Shown here: positions 11,323-23,830 of the stretch, piece by piece | Numbering within the stretch: position 1 is the first letter of the stretch | Layout of the letters: every line of letters starts with the position of its first letter | Assembly (NCBI GenBank): GCA_022393335.1 | Contig: JAJEKB010020892.1 | Span: 901,316-965,315 of the forward strand | Direction of reading: 5' to 3' | DNA from: Macrotrachela quadricornifera | Taxonomy: Eukaryota; Rotifera; Eurotatoria; Philodinida; Philodinidae | Length of the DNA stretch: 64,000 bases | Position numbers and translations under genes: made by a program | The notes under the pieces: model-generated | What the model was told of the DNA's origin: nothing | Database searches by the model: none | Seen by the model: the letters and a program-made list of their open reading frames with translations, nothing else

Positions 11323-12004
11323 TTAAAGATAAGTTTATAAATTTTTCAATAAATTGCATCTGAGAAAGAAAACAAATGTTTTGTATCTCGATGCAAGGAG
11401 ATGATTTTGCATAATAATATCGAAGATCGTTTGAATATATAAAAATTCATTATATTCATTTGTAATATTAAAAAAAATTCGATAAAGTTAAATGAAATAG
11501 CAAAGATATACGAAAAAACTTTTGCTAAATGACTTTCCAGATATCATGTATAAGATCTGGAAACTGTCTATACTTTGTCTGGAAGCTATTATGGTACAAA
11601 ATATCATCTTTCAAAATCGACGATAGGCTTAGTTATGTACAAAAACGATATTTGCTTACAGGACTTTGTAGTATACATTATTGACATTTTTTAATATGAT
11701 GAAAGTTGTTGCATGGATTTTTTTATAATGCGCTATAAATTGTGTGTTACTTTTTTTAATCAAATGTTATCTACACTCATGTTTATCGTTGAGTTTTAGT
11801 CTGTGTATCGATAGTATATGAACTTTCTATAAAGGAATAATGAAAAGAAAATAACAAATATCTCAATCTAATTTAGAAAACTTTTTGGACAAGCAGAAGA
11901 TGCAGTTCATTTATCTGCTAAGCAATCGCGTATTCTAATATACTAAAACAAGACTAATAGATTCGACAGGATTGGAAAGTAAATCGTTCACTAACTTTAA
12001 GTAA
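11323..12004. other. Non-genic stretch
   Basis: AT-rich sequence. I see no ORF, splice-supported exon or repeat structure in it. Confidence 0.4.
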
Positions 12005-12560
12005 ATACAAGGTGTTCCAAAAGTCACTTACCAAATAAAAATTTGAGTATCTCTTTTACGGCTCGAGCAAACGAGCTGATTTTTTTTTATTAATGATAGA
12101 AGCATGTTCAACGTTTATATCCGTAAAGACTCTTTGTTAAGTATCATTATTGATTTGAACAAAAAAAATTTTACTTTTTCACAGATATGAAAAAAAAAAA
12201 CTATACTTAACAAAAGATCTCTCTAGGCATGTCTCTATCATTGATAAAAAAATCAGCTCGTTTGCTTGAGCCGTAAAGGAGATATTCAATTTTTTTTCAA
12301 CAAAATGACTTTTCAAGATTGCCCAAAAATTACGCATCGGAGAAAAAACTGATTATCTCTATTGCGACTCGAGCAAATGGGCTGATTCTTTTATCAATAA
12401 TAGAGGCATATTCAAGCTTCAGGTTCATAAAGACGTGCTTAGAGAAATTCTTTTCTAAGTGTATTGTTTTTTTTCTTATCTCTGAAAAAGTAAATATTTT
12501 TTTGTTGAAGTCATTCGTAGTTTTTAACAAAGGTTTTCTCTAAGGTGGCTCTTGATTCAC
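12005..12560. mobile_element. Foldback element plus partial third arm
   Basis: The arms at about 12010-12110 and 12215-12320 are inverted copies (CTCGAGCAAACGAGCTGATTT against AAATCAGCTCGTTTGCTTGAG). A further partial arm follows at 12330-12560 (ACTCGAGCAAATGGGCTGATT), as if a second copy inserted or the element partially duplicated. The left end begins near AAGGTGTTCCAAAAGTCAC. No coding content. Confidence 0.7.
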
Positions 12561-12951
12561 CTTGTTCCTATCTATGAAATAGCTTGTCAGCGCAGCTCGT
12601 TTGGAGTTAAAATGTGAAACTCACATATTCTTATAAGCTAAGAGTTGTATTACTTGAAGTGTTTTTATAATGTTATTACTCTATATTGATATATGTTTAT
12701 ATGCAGCAAAGCTTTAGGTGAAAGAGAATGATGATAGACCATAGCAATCATTTATTATGTCCTGCCTAACTATAATGGGAGATGTTTCCAATGGAAGGCG
12801 TTTATAATGGAACTTGTCTATAATGACACCTGTCTGTAAGGGAGGGGGAGCTGGAAAATCTCGACTTAATGAAACTTACACTCACTAATTTTCTTTGACA
12901 AAATATGTGAGTTCCACAAAAGATGCAAAATAGAGTTTTTTATAGCAAACA

Positions 12952-13390
12952 ATTGTGATGCACCACAATAGGTGGAAATCCTTCAATTGATGTCAGGGCA
13001 GGATTGAATGATTTTCAACCTATTGGTTTATGATAGGACCATGATTCGTCACATATCGCTACATTACATAATCCCCATGTTCCATGTTGAAGCTTTACCA
13101 AATTTTCTTGTCACAAATGAACCCGTTCACTTCGCTGATTATTAGTCAATAAGCTAGGCATCCAACGAGGTGTAATATTTTTCAGCTTCAAATTGTCATA
13201 AATAGTTCATTCAATAACACCATGATTCATCCAAGTTTCTTCTTGTATTTCATCAATTGTAAGATGAGGATCATCATCGATAAGGCATCCAATTTCTACA
13301 ATATTATCAGATACTGTCTCGATTACAGGTTGACCGATCCGTGGTTAATCCTGGACTTCTTTACGATCTTCACGAAACCGGTTGAATGTT
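12952..13390 (-). pseudogene. mariner (Tc1/mariner superfamily) transposase relic
   Basis: Translation of the minus strand in a single frame gives a mariner-like N-terminal half: an RFREDRKEVQD-like start, LTIDEIQEETW, a PRWMPSLLTNNQRSERVHL block and, later, CDESW, which matches the GDESW motif around the second catalytic aspartate. Four in-frame stops interrupt it, three of them TGA. The N-terminal HTH and the C-terminal end were not found. It is a dead copy. Confidence 0.75.
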
Positions 13391-14040
13391 AAATACACTA
13401 CACACTTTTATATGGAAACGAAAATTTTCCTTACTTAAGTATAGAGGACATTTAGTATTACAAGTATATATAGACGGAAATGCCAATTTCATTTAACACA
13501 CTGACTAACAATATATTCAGCACGCTATGAATAAGTCATTCTATGGATGGTGATATTGAGGTTGTCCAACAACGTAATCACTCGACCATGAGATCTCTGG
13601 TTAATTATTAACTTAGTTGAACAAAATCCATTCAAAATTAATATGATATGTACCATACGATTGTTTATCGAAAAAATCTTCTAAATATGTTTGTATTTCA
13701 CTAATGTGTCTACAAGATTTATTGTCGATCATGACGAAGAAATCTTGTTACATTAAAATAACACATACAGAATTTCTGAAATCTTAGGATTCGAGGCTAT
13801 CAGTAATCTCTTAATCAGCTGGTCTTATAGAAAAATATCCGCTCTATAATTGAAAACTTTTCGATGATAAAAAATAATCTTTCTTTTGAGTGACTTTGAA
13901 ATCGACTAGATTTGCATTAAGAAATAATACAAAAATTTTAGAATAAATATTATAAAATTCTCATTTTGCCACAAAATTATTCTTAGCAAAAGAACATGAA
14001 ATATATAATCTGAGTCCCTTTCATGAATGTATTTCATATA
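13391..14040. other. Non-genic stretch
   Basis: AT-rich, probably includes remains of the mariner flank. No other feature seen. Confidence 0.4.
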
Positions 14041-14931
14041 TTATATATAAATATTAGTTGCATCAAAAGATCCTTCATCACTAATTAAATTTGCAAATGT
14101 TTTATTGCGTAATACATCATAAAAATCGTACCATTGTCCATTAATGGTTACCATTCGATTAATTAATCGTATTCCATGACTATAATCTTTATAAAAACGA
14201 TCATGTGATACATAATTTAATGGTTGAATTATTTGTCCAGATGGATACCACCATCCAACAATAGCAACATTTTTTGGATTAGTTAATAATCCAATAGAAA
14301 TGACAACATCTTTTTTATGACCAGCTACTAATTCACCTGGAATTTTCTTTGCTAATGTATCTTGAATTTTTTTATTATGAAATATCATTCTTTCTGTTGA
14401 CATCATAGTTGCATCATATGGTGGACCATTTGGACTAGGAGTTAATTTAACTGTAGCTGCTTGCCATATTTGATATGCCATTTTTCTTGTTGGAAGAACA
14501 GCACTATATAGATCTGCAATTTTTCTTGCTGTTAATGGATTTAATGGTGTTCTTAAATAATCTGTATTTGTTCCAATACAAAGATAATCAGGAAGAACCC
14601 AATATGTTAATGTATTATTTCCTTCATTTACTGTAATAGGAATTGAATTTCTCATAAAATTAGGAATATTTCCAATTTCAAATTGTGAAAATATTAGATC
14701 TTCTCTTGCTTGAGTTGGTCCTACATTTATTATTGAATTGCCAAAATCAGTTCCACTAATAGTAGGTGATGGAATTGTAAATATTGGTATACCTTTTGGT
14801 CCAATATTTGATGATGAAGATTTTATTGATCTACTGTTAATAGAATAGATATTTTCTTTATGATTTTTCACTGGATCAATGAGGGTTATCACAACCATCA
14901 TTGTGAACAGTATACTATAAAGTTGATGCAT
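14041..14931 (-). CDS. Secreted protein of unknown function, bacterial-like, 296 aa
   Basis: Intact single-exon ORF from ATG at 14931 to a stop at 14041. Residues 1-20 (MHQLYSILFTMMVVITLI) form a signal peptide. The mature part has no membrane segment. The region around residues 205-245 (GHKKDVVIS, then VAIVGWWYPSGQIIQPL) and the C-terminal YSHGIRLI / DEGSF segments resemble, from memory, uncharacterised bacterial exported proteins, but I cannot name a domain. The lack of introns and this resemblance suggest horizontal acquisition, which is common in bdelloids; this is inference. Residues such as GHKKDV could be active-site elements of an unknown hydrolase or binding fold. Gene reality is well supported by length, clean signal peptide and lack of competing frames. 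Confidence 0.8.
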   Translation of the reverse strand: MHQLYSILFTMMVVITLIDPVKNHKENIYSINSRSIKSSSSNIGPKGIPIFTIPSPTISGTDFGNSIINVGPTQAREDLIFSQFEIGNIPNFMRNSIPITVNEGNNTLTYWVLPDYLCIGTNTDYLRTPLNPLTARKIADLYSAVLPTRKMAYQIWQAATVKLTPSPNGPPYDATMMSTERMIFHNKKIQDTLAKKIPGELVAGHKKDVVISIGLLTNPKNVAIVGWWYPSGQIIQPLNYVSHDRFYKDYSHGIRLINRMVTINGQWYDFYDVLRNKTFANLISDEGSFDATNIYI

Positions 14932-15238
14932 TCTTGTTTTTCTCTAAACTATAACAATATCAGATTTGTCTTCAAAAAAATAACTTTGTATTCTCATCTT
15001 ATTATAATCGATGTGAAAAAAATTATGATAACCATATGTTTCTATACATTGTTTTTTTGAAAAAAAAGCCTCCGCAACAAAAAAAAAATTAATAACGAAC
15101 GAGGTTTTTTTTATTTCTTTTTTCTTTGTTTTAATCGATTATTTTTAAAGTATTCGTGAGTTAAACATTAAGAAAAAACATGAAATGTGTTTGACAAATA
15201 TTTAGTTTTCTATGTTATAATCGGTTTGGTAGAAAAAA
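14932..15238. other. 5' flank of the secreted-protein gene
   Basis: AT-rich with poly-A/T runs. Presumed promoter region for the minus-strand gene; no specific element identified. Confidence 0.35.
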
Positions 15239-15530
15239 TGGCCGCACTTTTCATTTCATCTACATGTACTTAATATACTATATTAATAAAATAAAACATC
15301 CCAGGAGACGCAATATGAAAAGCTCTACAATTCACATATGACCGCCATTTTTTATAGCTACCCTTTCTGCTTTGAAAAAGATCAACATTTTCAAGAGTCA
15401 AACTTTAGCCGTCCGAAACAGTGTTTTCTCTGATATAACATAAATTCGATTTTGTAAACAGCTCCTGAGATATTTTGTTTTATTAATATACTATATTAAG
15501 TGCATGAAAATTGAAATATAAAGCGCGACT
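15239..15530. mobile_element. MITE with ~65-bp inverted arms
   Basis: The left arm (15239-15309) includes TTAATATACTATATTAATAA. The right arm (15465-15530) carries the inverted copy followed by GTGCATGAAAATTGAAAT. The interior has a GAAAAGCTCTACAATTCAC segment related to the repeat units in 10086-11322. No coding content. Confidence 0.7.
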
Positions 15531-16921
15531 ATTATTTCTGTCGCATCCGTTATTTTTCGATAATATACAAAAATCAAATGATTTGCTCGTCAAAACTTAT
15601 TACTATGATGTAACATTCGAGTCATATCAATTGAAATAACTTCTATCAACGTTTTACCAGACCAACTCTTTGTTGGCGGGTGTGGCATATATATACCACC
15701 TCGAGTATTTTCTCAAAGTTGAGAAATTAATAAGATGTTTCAAGGTCGTTTATTCCGTCTAAGTCACATATAAGTAGATACTTGAAAATTGATAGAGCAA
15801 AATAGTTTAGATTGGATATTTGTACTAGGAATTATGTATTTTTTTCTATAGAAATATAATGAAAATGTAGCTCTTTGGACGGACTATCAAAGGTATTATA
15901 TGAAATTTTTAGTACATTCAGTTTTTTCGATTGAATATCTCTTGTAAAATCAAGGAAAGCTACACATATAGCAAATATCTTCATAGTACTGCCCATTCTA
16001 TCTTAGAAAAGTTATTAATGGATTGTTGATTTATATCTAGAATTAAAGCCCTAATCAAGAGTTATCGAAATCACCAATTAAGTGGTATTTTATCGTCTAT
16101 CTTTCCCATGAAAAGGAACCTAGGATATAAATCAAAGTTTTCAATTAATGAACAAATAATGAGATTTTTGTCCATAGCTTTGACTATCGCAAAATGGATA
16201 AAAACCCTAACAATTTTATACTAATATGCTCATCTTAACGTGCTCTTTGTATTGGTATAAAATCTAGAGGAAGGTAGTAGGAAAATTTTAAATGAACCGA
16301 TTTCGGACATTATCTGTCCCGTCCTTTCATGCGAATAAACAAGACAGTTTTAAACTTTTTCTAGCCTTACTAAAGTCTACATATGGGCTAAGTATCAAGT
16401 CAAAAACAATTCGACAGTTATTGGGTTCATTTTATATATCCTGTTGAGCAAAAGAATTCATTTTAGAGTAGTGTAAAAGTTTGGCAATAAAATTTCTACA
16501 ACGTTTAGAAATGGACAAAGAGAAAATGACCTTTTATTCTCTCTTAAAAAAGGGTACTGACTCCGATTTTTTTTCTTTCTTTTTCGTTCTTACACGATAA
16601 TATATTTTTTTGATCATTATGATTAAGTAAAATAAAAAAAACGAGTAGTTTTCCATGCTTCGGTTACTGTCCATTGTTTTCGTGGATTACGACGAAGAAT
16701 TGTGCACTCCTCAAGTTTAAACATATAGCAACGGATGTTCGGCCATAATCAGCGTACCTGTTAACTGCAAATCATCCAAAATAGATTTGATTGATACTGA
16801 AACTGCAAAATCATGTCATGCAGTCAGTTTCTTCTAGGATCATCCAACTAACAATAATGATCAAAACATCATATACGGAAAATAAACAAGCATTCAAAAT
16901 TGCTATCGACAATATACAATA
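15531..16921. other. Non-genic stretch
   Basis: No supportable gene. Short low-complexity runs only. Confidence 0.4.
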
Positions 16922-17119
16922 ATGCAATATGTTTCACATGTCTATCGAGTATTTAACAATCCAGTGCTTGAAGAGTTTGAAATAACAAAAATTGGTAAAC
17001 GACTCATTCAAGTTTCGTCAAACTCCGAGTTCGGTCTCAAATTCCAAGCTCCACCTGATTCGATGCTCTCTGATATATTTATCAATTATAAGGTTATCAA
17101 AAATGGAAGTAAAAATTAA
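16922..17119 (+). pseudogene. Possible degraded coding fragment, family unknown
   Basis: A 65-codon open stretch (QYVSHVYRVFNN ... DIFINYKVIKNGS) with protein-like composition. A further readable segment lies just upstream in the same frame but is interrupted by stops. I do not recognise a family. It may be an old transposon or gene relic, or chance. Confidence 0.25.
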
Positions 17120-18401
17120 ACAAACATTATTGATAAATATACTCAGGAAAAAAAACATCATACGCAAAAGAATGAGAGACCTTGAATGCAATCAAGTGAT
17201 ATGCCTGTACGTTAGAATCAGTCGAGTCCAAATATTTTGAATCCAAGAAGGAAAAATAATCAAAGTCGAACTCGTACTTTGATTACGTTCAGGATTATCT
17301 GGGTGATTCTTCAACTAAAAATTCGTTAAACATTTCTTCTATGCACAGCAAGTTTTGTGTTTTCATACTAAATCTCTTCATAAATATTTGTTAAAATATG
17401 ATTGACAAATTACTGAATAAATTAAAGATACTTTTCGGAATGGTTGAAAACTGAAAATATTTTTAAAAATATAAATTTCCTCACTCTTGGACTTGAGACA
17501 CAATGGGGAGCCAGGCGGAAATATTCTTTTCCATAATCTAACAGTTTGTGTAGATACATGCATATGTGATCTATCATTCCCTAAAATAGCGGTTCTCAAA
17601 GTTTTATAGAGGCCAAGAAAAGAGTCTGCCAAGGCTTGAGCCCAGAAATCAGCATAAATAAAGAAAGTCTCGTCGCTCGGCAATATAACACAATATTCCA
17701 TCAGCAAACAATATCGCAAAAAACTTGCTCACCTTTAGACTTTATGGTTAAAAAATAATTATCGCAATTCATTTTAAAATAGAGTAGAAAACAAGGAGTC
17801 TCTATGCCGAAAACCCGACCGAAAACCTACCGTTCCGTATATTAAAAACTCTACAAAGAGATCACATCTGATCAAGCGCGCATTTTTACCACATATACAT
17901 ACATATGTATCATAATTGTTGTAGTAGCACCAACTCATGAAATCTTTCCTAGACTATTTTAGAGGATGCCCAAAAATCCGATGTCTCCAGACGGAAATTC
18001 GGTTTTAGATATCCGTGCTAGACTTTGAAGAAAAACTAAGATGATATTCGGAATCAGTGCTTCAAACTACATCGAATGATATGTAGCTCAATATATTTTT
18101 CAAAAAAAAAAATTTTTTTCTTAAAAAATCTTTATTTTCTTAAAAACGATTTTCTGAATGGTATACTGTCATTTCTAGTCAAATGGAAGCTATTCCGAAG
18201 CAAAACAACTGCATGTCCGCCTGCTTATGCGAAAGCTCCCCACTGTGCAGTGATAAGTAAAAGAATGAAATTTTGCAAAAATATTAAAAGCCTTAAAGAT
18301 AACTTTTCTTTTCTTCATATATTTTGAAACATTTAATTCTTTTTTATTAATTTCATGTAGCAACGAGCAATAGAATTGTTGATGAAAGCAACGAAAATTT
18401 T
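17120..18401. other. Non-genic stretch, possible hAT-type terminus
   Basis: No gene is supported. At about 17586-17610 the sequence GCGGTTCTCAAAGTTTT resembles the terminal sequence common in hAT-type MITEs, but no partner terminus was found. The open frame on the minus strand at 17378-17719 has no recognisable domain. Confidence 0.3.
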
Positions 18402-18851
18402 TCATTTGTCATTAACACCTGGTGTTTGAATTGGTCCACCTTGATAGCCTGGCAAAAATGATGGCTCCGGTCCACGATGGCCCGTATAAACAGCACGACC
18501 ATCTGATTCAGCCAAAAATGTTACCACATGTGGTGGTGTAAATATGAAGACATCACCGGCATGGCCTTCATACCGTTGTTGTTGTTCATCTTTGACAATA
18601 ATAGTACCACTAACAACTGTTTTAACTTCTAAACATTCATAGAAGAAAGGAAAATCATTAGGTGATGGGTGCATTTCAAAGTGACCCATAGTTAAAGGTT
18701 TGTTTTCATTACTAATTGGAACATCGATAATGTTTGATTTGAGACCGGGACACATATAAGTTTCACCAAGTGGCACCATTTCAAGTGATCCAGCTTTTAT
18801 TAATTGAATACCTGGTTTTTGTGAAAGGGGTTTCGGAATCATTTGAGACAT
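18402..18851 (-). CDS. Small cupin-domain protein (EutQ/RmlC-like)
   Basis: Single-exon ORF. The open frame extends to 18887, but ATG at 18851 (MSQMIPKPLS) gives the natural N-terminus, 149 aa. The conserved part is a cupin beta-barrel: a GHFEMHPSPNDFPFFYECLE stretch, a VKTVVSGTIIVKDE strand pair and GDVFIFTPPHVVTF, matching the second cupin box. This resembles EutQ-like cupins of bacteria and fungi. Cupins bind metals or small ligands; the first-motif HxH is not obvious (HFEMHP is the nearest), so a catalytic role is uncertain. Compact size, absence of introns and microbe-like family make it a horizontal-transfer candidate. Confidence 0.8.
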   Translation of the reverse strand: MSQMIPKPLSQKPGIQLIKAGSLEMVPLGETYMCPGLKSNIIDVPISNENKPLTMGHFEMHPSPNDFPFFYECLEVKTVVSGTIIVKDEQQQRYEGHAGDVFIFTPPHVVTFLAESDGRAVYTGHRGPEPSFLPGYQGGPIQTPGVNDK

Positions 18852-20219
18852 GTTCAAGCAGAAAATGTGTGTTGTTATTCTTATCAAGAGATTTTTTTAT
18901 TTAGTGTTGGTGAAGAAAATGTAAGTATGATATTACAAAAGATAAAGTGCGATGTAACTTATTTCTATTTGCATAATGATAAAAACACAAGACAAAATAA
19001 CTGTGCATGGTCATTCGTTTTATTTTTATTCTTCTTACGACATAAAAACAATTTTCATAAAGATATCAGCTTATCACTAAGCTTCTAAATTCAATAGGAA
19101 TCATCAACATAGATGTGAAAATATTAAGGTTCTCGTTTTATTACGTAGAATATGTCAAAATATATTGAATGTACATTGTCTAACAGACTGATTTAGAGTT
19201 ACTGATACTTATGTTTCAACAAATATTCAGTTATTTTCTAACTCCCTTTCTTTTATCGATCCCGTTTCATGGGATTCATCAATTACATAGGAGTGGACAT
19301 GCAATGAAGAAGTATAAACAAAAGAGAGCGAGAGAAAGACAGATGGTATTTGAAAAGAAGCAGAACAAAAAAGAAATGAATCGTTGTTGATACTAAAAAT
19401 CTGCACGAGAGTTTTGGTTTCTTATCTGAGAGAAACCAGGGTTACAATTTTGTCTTTTATTAAAACTAAAATTGTCCTTTATTTTTTTTCAAGCTAATCC
19501 ATTAAAATTTTTCTTCTACCAAGAATAGATCATACATTTTCATGTTTATTTCTTTTTATATGGAACAAGGATCTGCAAATTGAGTACTTTAATTTACATT
19601 TTCGATAAAGGTTCTTTTGTGACTCTAGCACTGTTTTTAAAAATTGAAATTTTTCGATATCTTGTAAGGTTTTTGGTCATGTACAACACTATATATATAG
19701 ATTTGATTCCATACTAATCTATTCATTCGTTTATTTATACATTGTTTTGCTATTGTCAATATAAATTATTTAATCTTTTCGTTGTATCCGAATATATTGT
19801 AAAATAACTTTGATACATGTTGAGATTAACAACAAAAATATATAAAATCAGACTTTATATTACGAAAAGTTGGTTCGAAACATGATCCAAAAATAGCAGT
19901 ACTATTCTTGCTGATCATAAACTTCGATACATTCAAGAATTATCATTTCTGAGATAATTTGATAAACTGAAACGATCAAAATCAGAAGAAAAAATTCTAT
20001 TTGATAAAAGAACATATTAAGAGAGAGTCCGTCAGAAAATCAGGTAGACAACCAGCACTTGGTCAGAAAAATTTTTTTGATTTTGGCTTTGATCATCTGA
20101 AACGAAAGACCTTACAAAGTTAGTAATAAATCCAAAATATGAGCTTGATCTGACAATTCCTTGCTGTGTTATGAGGGACACTCTGTTAACGAGATCTATA
20201 AGAATTAGAAGTGTTCAAC
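18852..20219. other. Non-genic stretch
   Basis: AT-rich. The minus-strand cupin promoter should lie at its left end. At 20020-20180 a segment with AGAGTCCGTCAGAAAATCAG and a partly inverted GGGACACTCTGTTAAC may be a decayed MITE. No gene seen. Confidence 0.35.
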
Positions 20220-20665
20220 ATACTTTTACTTCCATTTCCACTTACCAAAGTAACAGTGAGCGTTTTTACAAATGAGAAATATTATATTTGGCAATGATGA
20301 ATAATTTTTTTATTTATCAATTATTAATTTTAGCATGATCACTTTTACCATTTACTACTTACTGTTAAGTTGGAACCGGTAACACTTACCACTTAGCTGG
20401 TAAGTAGTAAGTAATACTTACTGATAAGTGTTAAGTAGTACTTACTGATAAATGATAAGTAGTACTTACAACTTATCTGGTACGTGAAAGTGATACTAAG
20501 TAGTATGTGTGATATTTCTATTGGTAATTGATATCAGCTACCAGTTACTAGGTAGGCATCAGTTCCAGTTCTGAATGGTGAAGTGGATATCAGTCCGACT
20601 AGGCTCTCAATGGAGATGTCACACTTACTTTTCTGGTAAGTGATCTGTTTTTGACTTACCTTACT
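20220..20665. repeat. Cluster of ACTTACC/GGTAAGT motifs
   Basis: More than fifteen copies of ACTTAC or GTAAGT on both strands, irregularly spaced, forming many small palindromes such as GTAAGTAGTAAGTAATACTTAC. It looks like a degenerate microsatellite. The cluster stops about 100 bp before the pogo-like element. Confidence 0.65.
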
Positions 20666-20763
20666 GTTTTTTGTCACTATTGAACATACAAGCTAGTGGA
20701 TCTTGTTGATCCTCGTGAGCTCTACAGCTTTTATTCTGGGAAAGCGATCGCAATTTCGCTCAC

Positions 20764-23434
20764 CAGGAGACGGTCCAGGGTGTCCCTCTTCGATTTCCGT
20801 ATTTTACGTGCCAATCGGTAGAGGAAATTCAAAACTCAATCAAAAATTGACATAAACCTTTGAAATTTGCAATATAGTGAGCTCAATACACAGACTCAGT
20901 GCGCTCAAAATTTCAGATCGATGAAGCATTGTATTCATGAATTATGGAAGTTTTCATTCAAGGAGTAAAAAGAGAGGTTTCTCAACTACTGTATTTTTTG
21001 GCAGAGGTTCTTCTGAATTTGAATAAAAGAAATTTCCGATGTGTAAGATACTGACCGTTCATACTTCGAAATGAACGTTGTCTTCTTTCTGATACATAGA
21101 AACCACTCACTTTAGAAGGTTATTTTTTTATTAAAAAAGTTCTCTTCTACAATAACTGCCATTGGACAGAAAAACGATATACAGAGAAATTTGACACATT
21201 GCACAGTAGAGAAAGATTACATAGGACCGAACGTGGACTAAACCAAAAAGCACACAGCCCAAATACTCATGCTTATAATAAAAAATCAAAAAAAATGAGT
21301 GAAGCATAAAACTTCTACACAAGAACTACAGTTCATGAAGAGCATCACTTTACACTGGAATTCACTACAACGATGATCACCGAACGAGAAACACAGTTCT
21401 TTTGTATTTTGAAATGGCTTGAATTTGAGTGATGTCATTTGGTTATATGCTGAACTGTTCATTTTAATAATGTTATTAGGTTGCGTTAAATTAACATATA
21501 AATCGTACAGGCGAACATGATCGTACATCTGTCGTACATAGTACTATTACCAACCAAAGGTAATAACACATTATCACTCGAATACTGAACCAGACTTGTT
21601 GTCAATTTACCGGATTTACCACAGATGATTACAACGTTATCTGTTTCAAAGAGATTCTGTTTAATATTATCGCTCATATGTCCGTTCTAAAATGTTTATA
21701 AAAGACTTTTTGCTAGGAAAGCATCTCTTTCAACAGTTATTTACGGCTTCTTTCAGACATAAGAACAAAGGTCCAACTGATGTACTCTCCATTGAAGGGA
21801 TTGATTGAACTGTATAACTATGTGCAATATTGTGCTTTGAATGAACTGTTGATACTGTATTTTTTTCTCCTTCTAATGATAATGTACGATTTGAATGCAT
21901 CTCCAACTCTAATCCTAACTGATCAGAAGTAGTTTTTGAACATCTGATACAAATTTTTCAGCTGATTCATTAATTGTATCTACGTTTTCAACTTCTTTCT
22001 TTGTCACGAACTGAATTAGAGAAAACAACGATCGTCAGATAGGTTACAGTTTCTAGGAGAACCGTCAGAGCATAATGTTGAAAATAAAGCTAGAATTTTA
22101 CTTTAGTCACATAACGACAACAAATTCCATGTCTATGCTTAAATTTACGAAGCCACTTTTCACTAGCCAGAAATTTATGTTCTTCCAGTTCATATGCTTT
22201 TTGAAGCGCCCAATATCTTAATTGTATAACATGTATAAATAAAAACTGATCACGACCTTCCTCGAATGAACTGCACACAAACGCATCAATTTCTTCAAGC
22301 TTGTGCTTTTTGGTTCCTTTCTATTGTAAATATGTGTGAAAACGGTTGATATAGTTTTTATCTTTTATTCTTCTGAAACGTCTTTGAAAACTACTCCATG
22401 AATGGCTCTTTTTACTAGTATTCACATTCGCTTCATCGTAATAATCAACGTCTTTTTGCATATACTCAAGAGAAATGTGGTTTAATAAATCATTATCTTT
22501 CTCTTCTACATTTTCCGTATAATTTTCATCATCAGGGTCAATTTCAGTGACTTCGGTTTGTTCGCCAAAGTTGTAAATAAAATCCTGCAATCAGAGAAAA
22601 CAAAGAACTTTTCTGAATTTCTTCCTGGTAATCGAACTATTCACCAGTGTTTCTTCTGTTTCAAAACTATAATTTGTACAGTTCAGAACAGATTCAATAG
22701 TATGGACAATATTTCGAGCCACATCCTCATCACGAGGAGTGTAGGCATCCGTTAGATTGGAAGACGGAAGTAATTTTGATATATACTTGGAGACGAGACG
22801 AGAAACGTTATGAGGATTAATCATTGTGAAGTTTTTCAGTGAAATCTACCACTGAAAGAAACTATGTTAGTGTTAGTGATCATTCTCTTCTTTTGTGGAA
22901 CCGGATGATCAAATGAAAACGATAAAGAGTGTATTCTCGAGCATTAAACCAGCAAAAGAATGAATGTCCGAAAAACAGGCAAGGAGAAAGAATCTGCGCG
23001 ACAGAAAAAAAAACAGAACAGAACAGAATGCATATCTCAACACGAGAAGAAAAGAAAGGAAAGAGAATGTGATGAATGAGATACTAGAGTGATACTGTAT
23101 CATGGTCGTTGTCCATGATAGTTACTTACAGATGAAGTCAATAAGAACTGTAAACAACACTAATCACTCACAGACAACAGCTGATAAAGTTGGAAAAAAA
23201 AAACACTGACTGAAATTTGGCTGTTCTTTCTGTAGAGAAATACAGTGTTATAACCTAGGAATCGAATGCTTAATCGATCTGATATGTTGAGCACAGTGAG
23301 TCTGTGTATTGAGCTCACTATATTGCAAATTTCAAGAGTTTATGTCAATTTTTGACTGACTTTTGAATTTCCTGTACCGACTGGTACATAAACTACGGAA
23401 ATCAGAGGGGAACAACTGAGATAGTCTCGTCGTT
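20764..23434 (-). mobile_element. pogo/Tc5-like DNA transposon, decayed copy 1
   Basis: Left TIR about 20764-20931, right TIR about 23262-23434. They are inverted copies of about 165 bp with scattered mismatches; both contain GTGAGCTCAATACACAGACT or its reverse complement, and the run around TTGCAATATAGTGAG. The 2.67-kb element encloses the transposase relic on the minus strand. Target duplication (TA expected) is not clear. Confidence 0.85.
21286..22824 (-). pseudogene. CENP-B/pogo-like transposase relic (copy 1)
   Basis: Read on the minus strand. The first part (22824-22591) is an acidic N-terminus (MINPHNVSRLVSKYIS). It is followed by FRRIKDKNYINRFHTYLQ, an HTH-like region ending in FLASEKWLRKFKHRHGICCR and the DDE region. 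At about 21780-21930 DQLGLELEMHSNRTLSLEGEKN aligns with the same block in copy 2. The C-terminal Cys-rich tail (LCFSFGDHRCSEFQCK, CSSCVEVLCFTHFF) is shared with copy 2. Multiple frameshifts and stops separate the blocks. Family: CENPB-type HTH plus DDE_1 transposases of the pogo/Tc5 group. Confidence 0.8.
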
Positions 23435-23559
23435 AATAAAAATATTATTTAAAAAAATTCAAAAAATGAAGGGTACCATTCGATTATTCGACTCAGAAAA
23501 CCTGTACTGAAACGTTAAGATTCGATTTTTTCAAAGTTGAAGTTTCTTGTTGGTTTCTC

Positions 23560-23830
23560 TAAGTACATGTTCTTTTGACCCTTTGCCTGGCACAAAAAAC
23601 TAAATGCTTTTCACTTTTTTCCATATCACTCTCCCTTCAGCCGACGAAATAGTAAATTTATAAACTTTTGAAACCTAATCACAGTAACTGATTTCTCATC
23701 CTTAAAAGAGCTTTGGTCAAATTTTATTAAAAAAATTCATTTTTTTGAGGTAAAAACAAATTTTCTGCAACACCATAAAAAACTAATAGTACCATTCGAT
23801 TCTCCAGCCCCAAAAACCATTTGGAACATT
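23560..23830 (+). repeat. Dispersed satellite-like repeat copy
   Basis: Same modules as 1905-3400: CATATCACTCTCCCTTCAG, TTTGGTCAAATTTTATTA and ATAGTACCATTCGATTCTCC. It sits just right of pogo-like copy 1. Confidence 0.6.

Noticed and set aside
17378..17719. 113-codon open frame on the minus strand
   Set aside because: No recognisable domain, overlaps a hAT-terminus-like sequence; insufficient support for a gene.
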